NCBI RefSeq assembly: GCF_011634775.1
Contig: NZ_JAALXT010000004.1
Location: 558,001-622,000 of the forward strand
DNA: 64,000 nucleotides
Source of the DNA: Thalassoroseus pseudoceratinae
Lineage (GTDB): Bacteria; Planctomycetota; Planctomycetia; Planctomycetales; Planctomycetaceae
Direction: 5' to 3'
Shown in pieces: positions 27,465 through 35,868 of this stretch. Every line of letters starts with the position of its first letter. The first letter of the stretch is position 1. The notes under the pieces were generated by a model, which had not been told where the DNA came from, made no database searches, and saw only the letters and a list, made by a program, of their open reading frames with translations. A program made the translations under genes and the position numbers.

Positions 27465-29588
27465 ATGCCCGATGATCCCCTGCTAACTCCGCTGCAATAT
27501 CTCCCCGGTTGCGGGCCGGATCGTGCGGAGTTGTTCGCTCGGCTCGAGTTGCGAACCGTGGCGGATTTGTTGTGGCATCTGCCGCGGGAAGTGCTCGATC
27601 TGACGCACATCAGTGACCCACGAGAACTCGTGCCCGATGTTGTGCAGACGGTGCGGGGCGTGGTCATCGATCGCGAGAGCCGCCCGACTCGCAACAACCG
27701 CACGCTGACGAAAATCCTGATCGATTGCGGCAGCGAATCCGTGCGGGGAACATGGTTCAATCAGCCTTGGGTTTTGCGAAAATATCAGCTCGGACAGGTC
27801 GTCACCTTCGCGGGGAAACCGAAACGGAGCCAAGGTCGATGGGAGTTCACGCACCCGATCGTGCAGGAACTTCAGAACATCGACGATGAGACCGGTGGCG
27901 AGATGCTCGCACGATACGGTCTCACCGAAGGCTTGCAGCAAAACCACGTTCGGCGAGTGATGCAAACCGCAGTGGAGCAATACGCCGACGCCATACCCGA
28001 ACATCTGCCGGATACGTTTCGCGAAGCACACAACTTGCTCCGACTTCCCGCCGCCCTGCGAAGCGTGCATTTGCCGGAGTCGTCCGACGAATACCAAGCG
28101 GGCTTGCGGCGGATTCTGTTCGACGATCTCTTCGAGTTTCAACTTGCGTTGGCGTTGCGTCGACGGGCTTGGCGAAAGCGACACGCCGCCCCGGTTCTGC
28201 CGATCACAGCCAAGATCGACGCTCGTATTCGTCGGCTGTTTCCCTTCCAATTCACAGCCGGTCAGGACCAAGCGATTGACGATATCACGCGAGATTTCGC
28301 CAGCGGTCAAGCGATGCATCGGCTGTTGCAAGCTGACGTTGGAGCGGGCAAAACCGCTGTGGCGGTCTATGCGATGTTGGTGGCGATCGCGGCGGGTTAT
28401 CAAGCGGTGCTGATGGCCCCCACGGAAGTTCTCGCTTCGCAACATTGGGCGACGTTCGATGCGGCACTTTCACACAGTCGCGTGAAACGGGTATTTCTCA
28501 CCGGACAGTTGACGGCGGCTCAGCGGCGGCGAGTGTTGGACGACATCCGCGTCGGGGCGACGCAACTCGTCGTCGGCACGCAAGCGGTCATTCAAGAGGG
28601 CGTGAAGTTCGGACGGTTGGGAGTGGCCGTCATCGATGAACAGCACAAATTCGGGGTCATGCAACGAGCGGGTTTCTCGACGGACGAAGAGACATCGCCA
28701 CACGTTCTTGTGATGACTGCCACGCCGATTCCGCGGAGTCTGTGCCTCACACAGTTTGGTGATCTTGATGTCACCGCCATCACCGATCGCCCCCCTGGTC
28801 GGCAAAAAATCGTGACCAGTCGCGTCATCGGACCGAAATCCCGCGAGCGGGCCTGGAAGTTCATCAAGGAACAACTCCGTAAAGGTCGGCAAGCGTATGT
28901 TGTGTGTCCTCGGGTGGCGAGTGAAGACAACGACGAATCGATCGCATCCCCTGCACCGTCGCAAGATGGGAATTCTTTGTCCGCGAGTGCCGAGGACGTT
29001 TACGAGCAACTCCGGACCGGCGAACTGGCGGATTTTCAAGTGGGGTTAGTTCACGGGCAACTTGATCGCCAAGTCAAAGCCAACGCGATGGACGCCTTCC
29101 GCGAGGGCGAGACGCAAGTGCTCGTTTCGACGACGGTGGTGGAAGTCGGTGTGGACGTGCCCAATGCCACTATGATGATCATCAACCAAGCCGAACGATT
29201 CGGGCTGTCCCAATTGCATCAGTTACGCGGTCGGATCGGGCGAGGACGGTTCCAGGGATATTGCTTCTTGTTTTCCGATGCCGAAACCGACGAAGGAAAC
29301 AAACGTCTGACGGCGATGGAGCAAACTTCCGATGGTTTCCGGATCGCCGAAGCTGACTTTGAACTCCGCGGCCCCGGCGATATTCTCGGCACCCGACAGC
29401 ATGGCCAAATGCCACTGAAAGTCGCGGACCTGCGGCGAGAATTCGATCAGAAAATGCTACGGGAAACTCGGAAGGTGGCGTTTCGAGTGGTTGAAGTGGG
29501 TGACTTCGATGCCCCCGAGTTCGCTCCCACCAAAATTCGCGTACTGGAGCGTTTCGGAGAACTCATGGACTTGCCACAAACCGGGTGA
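27465..29588 (+). CDS. recG: ATP-dependent DNA helicase RecG
   Basis: A 707-residue RecG from the ATG at 27465 (upstream in-frame sequence is inside the palindromic repeat and is not RecG-like). RecG remodels stalled replication forks by fork regression. An N-terminal OB/wedge domain covers ~60-160 (PGCGPDRAELFARLELRTVA, then WFNQPWVLRKYQLGQ). Walker A GAGKT is at ~293 and the DEQH box (IDEQHKFGVMQRAG) at ~391. TATPIPRSL and the helicase motif QLRGRIGRG follow, the latter at ~586. The C-terminal DILGTRQHGQMP is typical of RecG. Length matches the family. No ribosome binding site is evident. The tandem hairpins just before the start may influence expression. Confidence 0.97.
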   Translation: MPDDPLLTPLQYLPGCGPDRAELFARLELRTVADLLWHLPREVLDLTHISDPRELVPDVVQTVRGVVIDRESRPTRNNRTLTKILIDCGSESVRGTWFNQPWVLRKYQLGQVVTFAGKPKRSQGRWEFTHPIVQELQNIDDETGGEMLARYGLTEGLQQNHVRRVMQTAVEQYADAIPEHLPDTFREAHNLLRLPAALRSVHLPESSDEYQAGLRRILFDDLFEFQLALALRRRAWRKRHAAPVLPITAKIDARIRRLFPFQFTAGQDQAIDDITRDFASGQAMHRLLQADVGAGKTAVAVYAMLVAIAAGYQAVLMAPTEVLASQHWATFDAALSHSRVKRVFLTGQLTAAQRRRVLDDIRVGATQLVVGTQAVIQEGVKFGRLGVAVIDEQHKFGVMQRAGFSTDEETSPHVLVMTATPIPRSLCLTQFGDLDVTAITDRPPGRQKIVTSRVIGPKSRERAWKFIKEQLRKGRQAYVVCPRVASEDNDESIASPAPSQDGNSLSASAEDVYEQLRTGELADFQVGLVHGQLDRQVKANAMDAFREGETQVLVSTTVVEVGVDVPNATMMIINQAERFGLSQLHQLRGRIGRGRFQGYCFLFSDAETDEGNKRLTAMEQTSDGFRIAEADFELRGPGDILGTRQHGQMPLKVADLRREFDQKMLRETRKVAFRVVEVGDFDAPEFAPTKIRVLERFGELMDLPQTG

Positions 29589-29708
29589 TCCGCCCGCCTT
29601 CACCAATTCGATAGAACCGTCTCCGAAATTGTAACATCCGAGGAAACGGCGGTCATAGGCGTTGCCAGTGGACCGAGTCGTAAGTCATAGTGCGTAACAC
29701 ATTCATGT

Positions 29709-29760
29709 GTAGCGTCCACTGAGGGGTATTTCTCAGGGAATACCCAACTCCATCCGCTAC
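29709..29760. promoter_or_regulatory. Nested inverted repeat upstream of gmd
   Basis: GTAGCG (29709) pairs with CGCTAC (29755). Inside it GGGTATT (29724) pairs with AATACCC (29739) around an 8-nt loop. It lies 64-115 nt before the gmd start. It could be an operator or leader structure, or a remnant of the recG 3' end. No known riboswitch fold is recognised. Confidence 0.35.
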
Positions 29761-29823
29761 ACTATAACGAGACTTGGTCTAGCAATTGACGATACTCGCA
29801 GGACAGTTGGGAACGGAAATTCA

Positions 29824-30810
29824 GTGAAACGTGTGGCTTTGATCACCGGCATTACCGGTCAAGACGGTTCGTATTTGACCGAATTCCTGCTGGAGAAAGA
29901 TTACGAAGTGCATGGAATTTCGCCGTGCACTTCACATGGATTTTTCAATCACGACTCGACGATCCACTTCGCCGACTTGGCCGACGGCACGAATCTGCGA
30001 GAGATCGTCGATTCCGTCAAACCGGATGAAGTGTATCATCTCGGAGCTCAAAGCCATGTGAAGTTGTCGTTTGAGTTGCCCGTGCGGACGGCGGATGTCA
30101 CCGGAGTCGGCACCACACGCATCTTGAATGCCATTCACGAACACCAACAGCACACCGGTCGACAAGTTCGGTTTTACCAAGCGTCTTCGAGTGAGATGTA
30201 TGGCAAAATCGTCGAGTCGCCGCAGACCGAAACCACCCCGTTCCATCCGCGAAGCCCGTACGCCTGTGCGAAGGTGTACGCCTACTGGCAGACGATCAAC
30301 TATCGAGAAGCGTACGGCATGTTTGCCTGCAACGGGATTTTGTTCAATCACGAATCTCCGCGACGTGGTCAAGCGTTTGTGACTCGCAAAATCACGCAGG
30401 CGGCCGCTCGCATCAAACTCGGACTGCAAAAGGAACTGCGGCTCGGTAACCTCGACGCAAAACGCGATTGGGGTTTCGCGGGTGACTATGTCGAGGCGAT
30501 GTGGCTGATGCTACAGCACAGCGAACCCGATGACTACGTCATCGCCAGCGGCGAAACGCATTCCGTGCGAGAATTTCTTGACGAAGTTTTTGGACACCTC
30601 GACCTCGACTGGCAAGATTACGTCGTCGTCGATCCGGAATTCTTCCGCCCCAGTGAAGTCGACCACCTGCATGGTGATTTCGGCAAAGCCCGTCGTGTGC
30701 TTGGTTGGGAACCGAAAGTCAGTTTCCGCGAACTCGCACAAATCATGACCGACCACGACCTTGTCGCCGCCAAGAAAGAAAAAGTCCTCGCCGACCACGG
30801 AGTCGAATGA
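29824..30810 (+). CDS. gmd: GDP-mannose 4,6-dehydratase, atypical loop
   Basis: A 328-residue extended SDR of the Gmd type, converting GDP-mannose to GDP-4-keto-6-deoxymannose on the route to GDP-fucose, GDP-rhamnose and related sugars. Landmarks are GITGQDGSY at 9-17 (nucleotide binding), [22 protein letters not shown], the catalytic [12 protein letters not shown] and the family-specific [17 protein letters not shown]. The family's usual RRSSSFNTxRIDHLY loop after HGI is missing (here [14 protein letters not shown]). That loop contributes to NADP binding and tetramer contacts, so the protein may behave differently. The start is GTG. The gene is alone on its strand, with 235 bp upstream and no other sugar gene adjacent. 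Confidence 0.88.
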   Translation: MKRVALITGITGQDGSYLTEFLLEKDYEVHGISPCTSHGFFNHDSTIHFADLADGTNLREIVDSVKPDEVYHLGAQSHVKLSFELPVRTADVTGVGTTRILNAIHEHQQHTGRQVRFYQASSSEMYGKIVESPQTETTPFHPRSPYACAKVYAYWQTINYREAYGMFACNGILFNHESPRRGQAFVTRKITQAAARIKLGLQKELRLGNLDAKRDWGFAGDYVEAMWLMLQHSEPDDYVIASGETHSVREFLDEVFGHLDLDWQDYVVVDPEFFRPSEVDHLHGDFGKARRVLGWEPKVSFRELAQIMTDHDLVAAKKEKVLADHGVE

Positions 30811-30839
30811 TCGGCTGAGGTTTTTGAGATGGCGACCCG

Positions 30840-33800
30840 TTAGGTGTTGACGCCGAGATCCGAAAACGCACGACGGTTTCGCCCGGTAATCGGATCCCAG
30901 AAGAACAAGCCGTAGCTGAACAATCCGTCTTCGGCTTCGACGAATACCGCCTCGATCTGGCTGAACTCGCCATTGATGGCGGGCGACTCGATCGGTTCAG
31001 CGTCGATCGAGAACGACACGACATCTGCCGCTGGCTCGGTCGAGTTCAACAGCAATCGATTCCGTCCACTCCCGGACTGAAACGCGAACACATCGTCGAT
31101 TCCGTCTAAGTCGTAGTCCCCGACAACGAGCATGGAAAAGTCGTTGCCATTGATTGCCGCCGGTTCGATTGTGTTGTTCGTGAGCCGATTGAATGTGAGA
31201 AACCGCTGATCGGTGAACCGCGTTGTCGAAGGAAGGCTGTCCAACTCCACCAATCGATTGCGTCCCGAGGCGAAATCGACAAACAAGAGTTCGCTCAGAC
31301 CACCCGAACGAAAATCTCCGGCAACGACCTGATCGAATTCCCCGTTGATCGACGAACTCGGGATCACATCCCGTTGAGCCGACAAACGAATTCGCTCGCC
31401 TGCGTAATTGGTCGGCTTGAGTCCTTGATTGAACACGAAAACCAAGTTTGCCCCTGAACGTCGATTCCAGAAAAACAAATCGTCCGAGGAATCCGCATCG
31501 AATCGAGCCACGATCAACTCGTTGTACTCATTGCCATTGATCAGAATTGAAGGGATGACATTCGTTTCAAACGTGGCTTGTGTGTTTCCAGTCGTTTGTT
31601 CAAATCGAACAACTCGGTTCTTTCCGCTCGTGAAGTTCCAAAACAAAATTTCGTCCTGCCCCTCACCATCGAAATTGCCGACGATGAGATCTTGGAAATC
31701 GAAGTTAATCACACTCGGGTCGATCACGTTGGATTGAATGCGACCGTCTCCAAAGACCAACCGATTTTCTCCCGTAACCGGGTTCCAGTAGAAGAAATCG
31801 TCGTCCTGATCCAACCCTGGCGACGAGGTATTGTTCCCAAAATTCCCGACAACTTGCCGCGTGTAACTTCCGTTGATGACGGTCGCGTCGATGGGTTCGT
31901 CCTGAATTTCCCCCAACGGATCGACTTGAAAACCGGCCTCGACGAAAGAGCTTTCAACCGCACCGATATCCACTCGTGAACCGACAATTCTCGGAAAGCC
32001 CGCCCCCCGTTGATCGGTGGCGGCTCCGCCGGGAATTTGCAAATTGTCACCCGCACCAATGGCGGGACTATCATCCACCAACGCATGAGTCCGAGTCGTG
32101 CCACCGTTGTGGGCCAGGGTTGTTTCGATCACGGTGCCAATGTCACGTGTCCCGCTTCCACCGTTCCCCACCTGATTCCGATTAGTTCCATCGACGAGCC
32201 CGCCCGACGTTGCCGCGTCTCCAATCAGGTTTGAAGAGCTGCTGGCATCAACAGTACCGTTGTCCAAATCGTTGGGTGTGCCGTCACCGAGTTGATTGCC
32301 GGCGACAATCGAATTGTGCAATCGCGTGACGGCAAAAGAGTCCGAATCCGTCCAGATTCCGCCGCCCACACCAGCGTCCATTGATTCAGAATCCGCCGTA
32401 TTGAGCACGAGCGTGGAATTCCGAAGTGTGACATCGCCTTGATTGCCAATGCCGCCACCGACACCGTTGGCAGAATTTGACGCGACCGTGGAATTGTCGA
32501 TCACGACCGTGCAGCCCTGGTCAATCCAAAAACCGCCGCCGCCCCGCGTTGAAACATTCTCCGAGATTTCGCTCTGCGAGACCAAAACGGTCGCTTGCTC
32601 CCGGGCAATGATTCCACCGGCGGCAACATCGGTGACGTTGTTCGAGATCTGCGACCGCACGATATGGACTTCACCACCGGTCACGTAAACCCCACCGCCA
32701 GCGAAGCGGATATCGTCGCCGACAATGCCGTTGTCAAGCGATTGCGAATCGAACACGTTGGCTCGAATGTACTCAAAATGGAACCCACGACCATCGTTGG
32801 ATTGGACGCGTGTATTCTGAACGGTGACGTGGGCGTCGTTCGCAATCGCGGCGTCGGTGTTTTGAATAAATCGGAGCCCACCGAATCGGTTCCCAGTTGA
32901 ACTCAAACCATCAACAATCGCGATGTCGTTCAAATTGAAGACGTCGAATCCATTCGCCGTGTTGTCATTGACGGTTGTGGAATAGACTTCGAGGGTGTCA
33001 ACTTCCGACATGAAGACCCCGCTAACCCGTTCACCACTCGGGAGCGGACCGTTCGCGTCGACCTGACTCTCGCTGATGACAATGGAACCAGTCACACGTG
33101 CGTCGAATCCGTTGTCGACATTGCGGTTGAACTCCGATTCAGAGATCTCAATCGTGCCATTGCGTGAGGCGTAAACGCCTTCGCTTTGGTTGTCGTTGAA
33201 CTGGCTACCGAAGAGAAAGACCTCGTCAGTCTCGCGAATGTCAGCACCGTCCCGGGTATTTTCCGATGCATTGGAATCCACGATCGCAACGGAACCGGCG
33301 TTAAACACAAAAATCCCGCGGTGGCCATTTTCGGTCAGATTGCTGCGAAAAACGCTTGCGATGCCGACATCGATGGCCGCCACTCCGCTGAGCTGATTCG
33401 TACGAGCATCGACATCTTCAAGACGCAGCGTCCCTAAGTTTCCACCGGACGCCACGCCCTGGATTTTGATTCCGTCGCGTCCACCAATTAGGGTAAGATT
33501 TGCCAGGTTGAATGACTGCCCGCCCGACGCTTGAATGTTCACCGTGTCGGTCAGTGTTGCCGCTCCACTACCATCGATGACGACATCACCGCGATCCTGT
33601 CCAAGTCCACGAAAGGACAAGTCGCCGTCTTGCCCGCTGATCATCACATTCTCAACGTACGTGCCGGGAGCAATGGTGATGGCGTCGTCTTCACCGTTGT
33701 TCGCCGCTGCATCGACGGCGGCTTGGATCGTCGTAAAGTCCCCACCGCCCGTCGCATCGACCAAGAACGTGGTCAGCATCGTTCGGTATTCCAACCGTTC

Positions 33801-33893
33801 CACCGCCTCGATCCCCGGATGGCGTCGCCGTCCGATTCGAGCTCGGCGAGCGATTGGACGAGACAATAGACCACTCAATCGGGACACAATCAT
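30840..33893 (-). CDS. Exported right-handed beta-helix protein with six FG-GAP-like repeats
   Basis: About 1017 residues from the ATG at 33893, where AAGG lies 9 nt upstream. The N-terminus has a planctomycete-type export region: Arg-rich (RPIARRARIGRRR), then VERLEYRTMLT, resembling the LExRxLL motif of planctomycete extracellular proteins. Residues ~45-640 are a right-handed beta-helix. It resembles pectate-lyase/NosD-like choice-of-anchor repeats, with many short turns such as VVIDNSTVASNSANGVGG. The C-terminal ~350 residues hold six copies of a repeat with a WxxxSGxNRLV core: WNPVTGENRLVF, WNFTSGKNRVVRF, WNRRSGANLVFVF, VDFASGRNRLVEL, FQSGSGRNRLLLN and WDPITGRNRRAF. The repeats are FG-GAP/VCBS-like. 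Likely a cell-surface or secreted protein. No enzymatic site is recognised. It converges with gmd and lies 166 bp downstream of coaD. Confidence 0.87.
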   Translation of the reverse strand: MIVSRLSGLLSRPIARRARIGRRRHPGIEAVERLEYRTMLTTFLVDATGGGDFTTIQAAVDAAANNGEDDAITIAPGTYVENVMISGQDGDLSFRGLGQDRGDVVIDGSGAATLTDTVNIQASGGQSFNLANLTLIGGRDGIKIQGVASGGNLGTLRLEDVDARTNQLSGVAAIDVGIASVFRSNLTENGHRGIFVFNAGSVAIVDSNASENTRDGADIRETDEVFLFGSQFNDNQSEGVYASRNGTIEISESEFNRNVDNGFDARVTGSIVISESQVDANGPLPSGERVSGVFMSEVDTLEVYSTTVNDNTANGFDVFNLNDIAIVDGLSSTGNRFGGLRFIQNTDAAIANDAHVTVQNTRVQSNDGRGFHFEYIRANVFDSQSLDNGIVGDDIRFAGGGVYVTGGEVHIVRSQISNNVTDVAAGGIIAREQATVLVSQSEISENVSTRGGGGFWIDQGCTVVIDNSTVASNSANGVGGGIGNQGDVTLRNSTLVLNTADSESMDAGVGGGIWTDSDSFAVTRLHNSIVAGNQLGDGTPNDLDNGTVDASSSSNLIGDAATSGGLVDGTNRNQVGNGGSGTRDIGTVIETTLAHNGGTTRTHALVDDSPAIGAGDNLQIPGGAATDQRGAGFPRIVGSRVDIGAVESSFVEAGFQVDPLGEIQDEPIDATVINGSYTRQVVGNFGNNTSSPGLDQDDDFFYWNPVTGENRLVFGDGRIQSNVIDPSVINFDFQDLIVGNFDGEGQDEILFWNFTSGKNRVVRFEQTTGNTQATFETNVIPSILINGNEYNELIVARFDADSSDDLFFWNRRSGANLVFVFNQGLKPTNYAGERIRLSAQRDVIPSSSINGEFDQVVAGDFRSGGLSELLFVDFASGRNRLVELDSLPSTTRFTDQRFLTFNRLTNNTIEPAAINGNDFSMLVVGDYDLDGIDDVFAFQSGSGRNRLLLNSTEPAADVVSFSIDAEPIESPAINGEFSQIEAVFVEAEDGLFSYGLFFWDPITGRNRRAFSDLGVNT

Positions 33894-34059
33894 TGCGAGC
33901 AACCTTGGTAGGAAACCCCGATTGAGAAGTCGGGACTTCAGCTTCGACGGCGAGAAATGCTTTCAAGTCAAAACTACAGCCGGAAGCCAGCAATTGTCCA
34001 GGTGTCACGGAAGAATTCATCGCAAATTTACAGACTCTCGATCATCTTGATGCACGCAT

Positions 34060-34572
34060 TCAGGACGGGCGAATTTTCTCCAAGAGAGCCGGAATAACAT
34101 TCGCGGGGACGAAGTTTTCCAGTTGTTTCGCAGTGCCTTCCCCTCCCATTTGCGCGATTTGCTTGATGAGCGAACTGGATATGTGCGTGTATTTCTCACT
34201 CGCCATGAGGAACACCGTTTCCAACTCCGGCGAAAGGACACGGTTGGCCAACGACATCGTAAATTCTGCTTCGATGTCCGTCAGCGTTCGCAATCCGCGG
34301 AGCATGACTTTCGCCCCCAAGCTGCGGACAAAATCAACCGCCAAGCCGCTGAAGGACTGAACTTGCACATTGGGCAAGTCTTCGAAAGTCGACCGGATCA
34401 GCGTGATTCGCTCCTCGACTGTGAACAATGGTGATTTCGAAGGATTGATCCCCACGCCCACCGTAAGAGAGTCGAACACATCGGCACCACGGCGGATCAA
34501 ATCCTCGTGCCCCAGCGTCACAGGATCAAAACTACCGACATAGACCGCATGGCGAGAGTTCTGCGTTGGCAT
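34060..34572 (-). CDS. coaD: Pantetheine-phosphate adenylyltransferase
   Basis: A 170-residue nucleotidyltransferase that makes dephospho-CoA from 4'-phosphopantetheine and ATP, the penultimate step of CoA synthesis. It has the signature YVGSFDPVTLGHEDLIRR near the N-terminus (the GxFDPxTxGH motif binds ATP) and ISSSLIKQIAQMGG near residues 125-140. The ATG at 34572 is chosen over a GTG at 34581. Length (~160-175) and all motifs are normal. It is on the minus strand upstream of the beta-helix gene, with 166 bp between them, and is the only housekeeping gene of this part. Confidence 0.97.
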   Translation of the reverse strand: MPTQNSRHAVYVGSFDPVTLGHEDLIRRGADVFDSLTVGVGINPSKSPLFTVEERITLIRSTFEDLPNVQVQSFSGLAVDFVRSLGAKVMLRGLRTLTDIEAEFTMSLANRVLSPELETVFLMASEKYTHISSSLIKQIAQMGGEGTAKQLENFVPANVIPALLEKIRPS

Positions 34573-34930
34573 CGGTCCCACTTTCCAAAAACGGATTCAT
34601 TGATGTCGTAGCTTATCAAAAAATGATCCGTCGGTTGGAAATAATCAGGACGATCCAATATCTGCCAAAATGTCAGATTCCTCTCTAAACAGCCCTAGCG
34701 ACACCTAACAACACAAACCCAATAACAAAAACAACTTACAACAAACAACCGTTCACAACAAGCATCATCGAAGGCCCCATCTTCCTGTTGGCACGAAAAG
34801 TGCATGTCGTAAGCTACGAACGTTATTTCAATAAACCGGCCGATTGGTATGCCAACATCAGGGCATCTTTCTCGACTGCCTGTGATCTTTGCCGGATTGT
34901 TAGTTGATAGTGGAGTGAGGAGAGCCGATC
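34573..34930. other. Intergenic region between coaD and hsp20, with a G-free AC-rich stretch
   Basis: This 358-bp gap lies between divergent genes. Positions 34701-34750 have no G and only four T on the plus strand, which is a marked A/C-rich low-complexity run. The rest is ordinary. The hsp20 ribosome site (GAGGAG, 8 nt spacer) is at its right end. I see no tRNA, no CIRCE element and no sigma-32-type promoter. Confidence 0.5.
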
Positions 34931-35383
34931 ATGCCCATATTCCGTTGGGGGCAGGCTTGGGGCGGTGCCTTCCGCGATCTCGAACGTGAGGTCGATCGGC
35001 TGTTGCAAGGTGTGAACCTGACTTTTGAAGGCGTCCGTTTTGGGCGTCAGTACCCACCGCTGAACCTCTACGAACTGCCGGACGAATACCTGTTGACCGC
35101 CGAATTACCCGGAACGCGGAGCGAAGACCTGGAGCTGACCGTCGCCGGTGGCATCCTCACGCTCAAAGGACGCCGGGACGAACTCAAAGACGTGCCTGAA
35201 GAGAAATTCCGACGCAGCGAACGGTTCCACGGCAATTGGCAACGATCCGTGACCATTCCCGACCGTGTTCGCGACGAGGAAATGACTGCGGAATTCAATG
35301 ACGGCATCCTTAAGGTCCATCTACCGAAAGGTGAAGAAACTTCGCCGCGTCAAATCCCGGTAGTGGAAAGTCACGACTCATGA
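34931..35383 (+). CDS. Hsp20/alpha-crystallin small heat-shock protein A
   Basis: A 150-residue small heat-shock protein (ATP-independent holdase). The alpha-crystallin domain spans ~45-140 with [31 protein letters not shown] and the C-terminal GILKVHLPK. The IXI-like tail is RQIPVV. GAGGAG sits 8 nt before the ATG. The stop TGA overlaps the ATG of the next hsp20 (ATGA), so the two are translationally coupled. Two different Hsp20s in one operon suggest hetero-oligomers. No heat-shock promoter is recognised. Confidence 0.95.
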   Translation: MPIFRWGQAWGGAFRDLEREVDRLLQGVNLTFEGVRFGRQYPPLNLYELPDEYLLTAELPGTRSEDLELTVAGGILTLKGRRDELKDVPEEKFRRSERFHGNWQRSVTIPDRVRDEEMTAEFNDGILKVHLPKGEETSPRQIPVVESHDS

Positions 35384-35856
35384 CCGATCAACCCGATTCC
35401 ACACGATCTGGGGACGAAGTCCCGATTGAAAAACAACCGGACGATTCCAAGGCCCTTCCCACCAGCGACGCACCGCCACGGGAAGGTGAGGAATATTCGG
35501 GCGAAGATTACGGCAGCGAAGAGCGATTCATCTTCACTCCGCCGATCGATATCTACGAGACAGATGAAGGACTCGTCCTGCATGCCGATCTGCCGGGAGT
35601 GTCGCTGGAGACACTCGACTTGCAGGTCCAAGACAATAAGCTCACACTGTTCGGACGGGTTTCGCCCCCGGCTCCGCCGGAAGCCCAATTGACCCACTGC
35701 GAGTACCGGGTGGGCGATTTCCTGCGGTCGTTCATTCTCAGTGATGAGGTGGATCACGACCGCATCCGAGCCACACTGAACAACGGTGTGTTACGTGTTG
35801 TCCTTCCGAAGGCCAGAAAATCCGAGCCGCGACGGATTCAGGTCCAAACCGATTGA
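35380..35856 (+). CDS. Hsp20/alpha-crystallin small heat-shock protein B with acidic N-terminus
   Basis: A 158-residue Hsp20. The first ~55 residues are acidic, Ser/Pro-rich and unlike protein A. The alpha-crystallin domain follows: [37 protein letters not shown], and the C-terminal [12 protein letters not shown]. The tail RRIQVQ is the IXI-like assembly motif. The start overlaps the upstream stop by 4 bp (ATGA). The downstream PLP gene begins 12 bp after the stop, so all three genes may be one operon. Confidence 0.95.
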   Translation: MTDQPDSTRSGDEVPIEKQPDDSKALPTSDAPPREGEEYSGEDYGSEERFIFTPPIDIYETDEGLVLHADLPGVSLETLDLQVQDNKLTLFGRVSPPAPPEAQLTHCEYRVGDFLRSFILSDEVDHDRIRATLNNGVLRVVLPKARKSEPRRIQVQTD

Positions 35857-35868
35857 AAGCCCCTGTTT

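Noticed and set aside
27483-28445. 320-residue minus-strand frame inside recG
   Set aside because: Antisense shadow of an unambiguous RecG.
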